This document shows, piece by piece, positions 59,647-64,000 of a stretch of DNA of 64,000 nt. Source of the stretch: Rhizophagus clarus (taxonomy: Eukaryota > Glomeromycota > Glomeromycetes > Glomerales > Glomeraceae); NCBI GenBank assembly GCA_015698045.1, contig BLAL01000338.1:1116001-1180000 (forward strand), written 5' to 3'. Position 1 is the first letter of the stretch; every line of letters begins with the position of its first letter. The notes below the pieces were generated by a model. That model did not search any database. It was not told the DNA's origin and saw only the letters and a program-made list of their open reading frames with translations. The position numbers were made by a program, and so were the translations under genes.

Positions 59647-60234
59647 TTAATTTACATAGTATGCATAGTTGGGTAAAAGAGTGTCATGATTATATGACTC
59701 GGGAACGGGCTCAATATATGTTACTGTATTTAAGTCGGAATCAGGTGGCGATTCCGCATGATCAACGGATTCCTGTATATCATTTTTAGAACAAATTTTT
59801 CCTCTTTCGGGCTTATATTTGTAGTTTACATATTTTTCCTTATGTCTTTTTTTAGCGTGGTCCGCTAATTTGAAATAAAAATCTTTTACATCGTCAGATT
59901 CTTTTCGCCACATTTCTCCAACTTCTCTCGAAATATCGGCCTCCGTTTTTTTCGAAAAATCATGTTTGGCCTTCATTTCTCTTCTATAGATTATGAAGGC
60001 ATTTGGAGGCCTTGGGATTTTAACGATCCCCTTCTTCTTATTGCTTAGAGCCCGACGAGTCTTATCTGAATTTTCCAACAACGACTCCGTATCTAAAGCT
60101 AGATTATTTATACTCTCATCATCTCCCACGGTGGGAGTGGGAATTCCATCATTGACTTTCATGCCTTCGCGAACATTGAAAACATGATAGCCTCCTTGTA
60201 TTTCATAAACTTTTTTTTTGAGGGATTTCGGCAT
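59647..60234 (-). CDS. MATA_HMG-type HMG-box protein
   Basis: Intronless, 195 aa. HMG box at about residues 70-144: IPRPPNAFIIYRREMKAKH, then EADISREVGEMWRKESDDVK and YVNYKYKPERGK. The RPPNAFIIYR start is the classical MATA_HMG/Ste11 signature, better conserved than in the 42-kb copy. The N-terminal 70 residues are charged and the C-terminal 50 residues acidic with Tyr. The start codon follows from upstream stops. It lies tandem with the HMG gene at 61633, same strand. Confidence 0.9.
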   Translation of the reverse strand: MPKSLKKKVYEIQGGYHVFNVREGMKVNDGIPTPTVGDDESINNLALDTESLLENSDKTRRALSNKKKGIVKIPRPPNAFIIYRREMKAKHDFSKKTEADISREVGEMWRKESDDVKDFYFKLADHAKKRHKEKYVNYKYKPERGKICSKNDIQESVDHAESPPDSDLNTVTYIEPVPESYNHDTLLPNYAYYVN

Positions 60235-61011
60235 AATGAATTGTGAGAGGGAGGGAGGAGTAATACTTTAGGGGTAAAGAAAAGAAATACAAGGAATACG
60301 GAAAATTATGATGAGACGATTGGAATCAAAGAATTTCTTGACAACATTTATGATGCCTTTATATAAGGAAATTTTCATATATTCTCATATTAATTAATTT
60401 AATTATTTTTAATTGGTACAAATCATTTAAAAAATTCTTATCGGTTTTATTAAAAGTAATATTTATTCAAAGTTTTTTCCGGTAGGCTCTTTTTTTAAAA
60501 GATCAAAATGGTAAAAACTATAATAATAAAAGTCTTGATAGGGTAAATTGTTTTTTAATTACCCGCAGCAGGATTTAATAATAATTGCCTTTGTTTGAGT
60601 TTTATTTTTATAAATTGGGTTTGTAAAAAAAAATAGAATTCATTGAAATGCAGCCATTTTTTGTACGATTATGTAATAATATTAAAAATAATGTGTATAT
60701 TATCTGATAATATATATATCAATAAATTAAAAAAGTTTTTTTTTAGAAATCATCTTCTTTTGATTGAAAATATCACGTTTATTTAAATTCTGATTTGGAT
60801 ACGAATAAAAAAAAAAGACAAAAGAAAAATTGTTTATTCGTGCTACCGGAACCTTTCTCCGCATATCAAGACCGATAAAAAAGATTAGGAAAAGTTATTT
60901 ATTGAATTTATTTAGGTTGATTGAAAAAGATGGGGTAAATGGGTCCCATGATCATCAAAAAACCAATTGTTTTTGGTATTTGGATATATATTGAAACAAT
61001 AACATTAATTT

Positions 61012-61043
<32 letters not shown>

Positions 61044-61632
61044 TATTTTATCTCATTCATCACATTTATCAGTAAATCTGTAAATGAAAATTATTCCCAG
61101 GCTAAAAAAAAAAATCACAGTCTTAAAAATATTCGAATTACAGAAGGAAAAAAAAAAAACCAAATTCTATGTTCGTCTTTTTGATAAAAAAATTTGGGGC
61201 GAGTTGATGATTAAAAAAGGAAAGTGTTTATAGCTGTGTACCCGAACACAACGCCGGAAAAATTGTTTTTTTTTTGTGAAACATATGCGAAACTATATTT
61301 TGGCAATTTTTGTACGTAAAAAAGAATATCAATCTTACATTTTTATAGAAGAAATTCCTTATTGTTAAAAAAATTATTAATAATAAACGAATAAAAATCT
61401 TAGATATTATAAAAAAAAATCAATTAGGTAAAAGGGAAATTTTGAAGTGAAGAAAAAATTAATTTTTAAGGAACGGCAAGAAACAATAATAAATATAAGT
61501 GGGAAATAAAATTTTTTATATTAGGCCAAGATTCAAAATATTAAAATCATAATTTTTAATTAATATATTTATATTTTACATCTTATTTACAGGTACGTGC
61601 ACGTACGTAAGTAACTTAAAGCATAATGAAAG
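60235..61632. promoter_or_regulatory. 5' flank of the 59.6-kb HMG gene
   Basis: 1.4 kb of AT-rich DNA. Two patches recur upstream of the neighbouring HMG gene: ATGCCTTTATATAA at 60353 (also at 62722) and GTTTTTTCCGGTAGGC at 60472 (GTTTTTCCGGATAGCC near 62820). A TA dinucleotide run lies at 61013-61034. No gene recognised. Confidence 0.55.
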
Positions 61633-62481
61633 TTAGGAAAATATTCCGTATGTTGTTTCTGTTTCTATACTTTCGTTAATTTCATTTTCGCTTATTTCAT
61701 TGGATTCGTCAATGCACAGAAAATCATTGACGAAAGAATATTCGTCATTTAATTTGAATTGTAGTAGGGGATCTTGCCAAATATCATTTCGATCTTCTAC
61801 GGGTGGTAAGAGATTAAGGGTGCTATTCTTGGTGTTTTTATTATCTGAAGGGAGGGATTCCATCGTTGTTTCGGGGGAGCTTACGTTGAAATAATCGAGT
61901 GTTGTAGAAAAATATTCGTAATTACTTGATTTAAAATCTTTATTTTTTGGCGGGTAAGGTTTTTGCTTATTTGTTTTTTTATTTTTTTTTTTTTTCAAGT
62001 GAACCGGTTCATATTTGTAATCCTTCCCATATTTTTCGATATGTTTCTTCTCCGCCAACCGGGAGAGGGCGGTGAAGAGTTCTTTAACTTCTTCCGTTTC
62101 GTTCCTCCACATTTCACGTATTTTTAATGAAACGATAGACGACTTTACTCCCTCAAATTCGCGGTTGATACTTTTATCTCTACGATAAAGTATCCAAGCA
62201 TTCTGGCGACGTGGAGGTTTTTTAGCTTCTTTTTTCCCTCTTTTTTTTGACACTCGTGTTTTCTTTGAATTATTAATTAATATTTCAATGTCCGTGTTAA
62301 ACTTATAATTCGAACCGTACACGATGTCTTCATCAGTTTTGACATCAAACCGAATAGCACTTTTTGGGTCCGGCGGAAGTGGTGGAAGGGACTTATGTTT
62401 GTTTCCGTCTTTTTTTATTGTGTCTATTGTGAACAACCTGTGTCCTCGTCTAGTCGGTTTATTGAGTAGTTTATGTGACAT
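61633..62481 (-). CDS. MATA_HMG-type HMG-box protein, long form
   Basis: Intronless, 282 aa. HMG box at about residues 88-165: KKPPRRQNAWILYRRDKSIN, SLKIREMWRNETEEVKELF and YGKDYKYEPVH, followed by a Lys-rich segment (KKKKNKKTNKQK) that looks like a nuclear localisation signal. The last 100 residues are acidic and Ser/Asn-rich, possibly an activation region. The box shares PRRQ-x-W-ILYRRDKS with the short copy at 42 kb, so these two are closer to each other than to the 59.6-kb copy. Confidence 0.9.
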   Translation of the reverse strand: MSHKLLNKPTRRGHRLFTIDTIKKDGNKHKSLPPLPPDPKSAIRFDVKTDEDIVYGSNYKFNTDIEILINNSKKTRVSKKRGKKEAKKPPRRQNAWILYRRDKSINREFEGVKSSIVSLKIREMWRNETEEVKELFTALSRLAEKKHIEKYGKDYKYEPVHLKKKKNKKTNKQKPYPPKNKDFKSSNYEYFSTTLDYFNVSSPETTMESLPSDNKNTKNSTLNLLPPVEDRNDIWQDPLLQFKLNDEYSFVNDFLCIDESNEISENEINESIETETTYGIFS

Positions 62482-63880
62482 ATTAAATGAAACAAAACGT
62501 AAATAAAAGAAAGTGTGTTTTTTAAAAAAAAAAATTGTATATATTTTTTCTTTTTTTTAAAAAAATGTTATACATATAAATATATATAACAGAAGAAAAA
62601 AAACCGTAGACGAGAATTAATTTGTTCGAAACAAAGAAAAAAAAAAAAAGACGAAAAGACGAAAGAGAAAAAAAAATATTTTTTTTTTCTTTTCTAGGGA
62701 ATCTGTTAAGTAACCATTAAAATGCCTTTATATAATCATTTAAGGGTCTTTATATAATCATTTATTTAGTCAATTAGGGTAATTAAGGTTAAAAATACCA
62801 TATTTAAATTTGTAATCAAGTTTTTCCGGATAGCCTTTTTTTTTTTTTTTTACGTGGGACTGGCTAAAAAAGGTCTTAAGGATCATTTTAATTTTTTTTT
62901 TTTTGTTTTGTGTGAATTTTTCTACAATATGAATTACATGACATGACATTTGTGAGTAAATAATAAATATTTAAATATTTTTTTTTTTCCCTTTTTTTTC
63001 CCTTTCTCACTAAAACAATTTTATCGAAAACAATTGCAAAATATATGGATCGGAAACTGAAGAAATTTCCCGATTTATATTTGAACTAAACCCTATCCGA
63101 GAAAATCCGTTTAATTTAAAGCTAAAGCCGTTTGTTCATAAAAAAAAATTTAATTTCTTTGCATGTCTTTTAAAAAAAAACAATCTGTAAAATTTAATAC
63201 TTTTGTAATTTTTATATAATCTATTAAATTCTTATATTATACATTGTAAAGCTTATTTAATTCTTATGTCATAAAAAAAATCTTAAAAAAAAAAAAAAAA
63301 CTTAAGAGCATGTACATAGATAACTTAAGGTAGACTTAAAAAAAAAGCATATAATCTGTATAAATTATTATAGCATATAAAATAAATCTAAAAGAGTTAA
63401 AAAAAAATACTAACATTACTAGCGTGTTTCTTTTTTTTTTTTTTTAAAAAAAAAACCACACTTTAAGCCATTCCCTCATACTTTGAATAAACAATAAGAA
63501 TTGCTCATTTGACCAATAAAAAAAATACATTTATCATCATTTGACCAATAAAAATGCATTAAAAAACATCAATCATCATTTGACCAATAAAATTGAAAAG
63601 AACAATAATAATAAAAATACATTCCTATAAAATACATTCTTCATGGAGAAAAAAAAATATATTCCGAGCCGGAAAAAAAAATAACAATAAATAATAGTCC
63701 CTAATAGTCTGAGAAAACCATAAATTCCTCATAATATAATCCGTCTTTAAACTCGTTATGAGAAAAAAAACTTCTACTAAATGTTTGATAAAAATATTGA
63801 CTAAAAAATATTGATTAAAATATAGTAAAAAAAAGGTGTTCTAATATAAGAACTGTGAGAGGTGATGTCTGACATCCAGA
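62482..63880. promoter_or_regulatory. 5' flank of the 61.6-kb HMG gene, with CCAAT-type repeats
   Basis: Includes two copies of CTTTATATAATCATTTA (62726-62742 and 62748-62764) and three copies of CATTTGACCAATAAAA at 63506, 63538 and 63577. CCAAT is the core bound by the HAP/NF-Y complex in fungi. The repeats are 1-1.1 kb upstream of the HMG start, and closer to the 3' end of the gene at the right edge, so their target is unclear. Confidence 0.55.
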
Positions 63881-64000
63881 TTATGGAAGGTATTCGAGGA
63901 ATTCCCATCGCCAATCCCCTGCAGAATTTCCTTCATAATAATTGGGTTGATCATTATTTTTTTTTTGTTCTTTTTTTTCGTGATATTCTTCGTCTTCATC
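63881..64000 (-). CDS. C-terminal end of a gene cut by the right edge
   Basis: The final 39 codons of an open frame reach TAA at 63881: an acidic and Lys-rich stretch (DEDEEYHEKKEQKK) followed by NYYEGNSAGDWRWEFLEYLP. The frame is open to base 64000. Being same-strand and tandem with two HMG genes, it could be another member, but the HMG box would lie outside the window, so the family is unknown. Confidence 0.5.
   Translation of the reverse strand, partial: DEDEEYHEKKEQKKNNDQPNYYEGNSAGDWRWEFLEYLP

Overview
The window looks like nuclear DNA of an arbuscular mycorrhizal fungus (Glomeromycotina), most probably Rhizophagus. The evidence is its extreme AT richness with many long A/T homopolymers, genes broken by many short introns (about 60-90 bp), fungal housekeeping genes, several HMG-box genes of the MATA_HMG type that is greatly expanded in Rhizophagus, and scattered decayed DNA transposons. 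I found no bacterial operon, rRNA, tRNA or CRISPR signal. The species is inferred from these features, not from a database match.

Layout. 0-14.5 kb: mitochondrial carrier (cut by the left edge), steryl-ester-type lipase, a divergent pair of mitoribosomal genes (mL46 and an RNase III-fold mL57-like protein), a long importin-7/8-type karyopherin, and a GNB1L/Asa1-type WD40 protein. 14.5-17.9 kb: AT-rich gene desert. 17.9-25.1 kb: LEA2-type membrane protein with an Ala/Pro repeat tail, GPI mannosyltransferase III (GPI10/PIG-B) with a PIF/Harbinger-like MITE in one intron, and AP-1 mu. 25.4-34.8 kb: GMPPA, a small Tim17/22/23-like membrane protein, LSm7, GCN20/ABCF3, a Lys-rich basic protein and mitoribosomal uL4. 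35-42 kb: a broken purine-rich ORF, glutaminyl-tRNA synthetase, a TMEM234 homologue, and a decayed hAT transposase. 42-57 kb: a short MATA_HMG gene, RAD51, RNA polymerase subunit Rpb12, V-ATPase subunit c, a Gemin5-like protein, CutA, a mitochondrial J-protein, a TMEM230 homologue and an unidentified 553-aa acidic protein. 57.9-64 kb: an ICMT-family methyltransferase, two more MATA_HMG genes with similar 5' flanks, and the C-terminus of another gene at the right edge.

The strongest unexpected signal is a set of candidate minor (U12-type) introns. Four 5' splice sites read GTATCCTTT or ATATCC, and one or two further introns are of AT-AC type. They lie in GPI10, AP-1 mu, GMPPA and the unidentified 553-aa gene. 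In GPI10 and in the unidentified gene, only AT-AC splicing gives a sensible reading frame. The window also encodes Gemin5-like (snRNP assembly) and LSm7 (U6 snRNP) proteins. Rhizophagus is reported to be rich in minor introns, so these are probably real members of that class.

Second themes are frequent head-to-head gene pairs with 140-370 bp shared promoters, small foldback elements in introns, and duplicated MATA_HMG genes. Gene models were built by eye from splice signals, reading frame and family similarity. Exon borders are inferred, and no transcript data were used.
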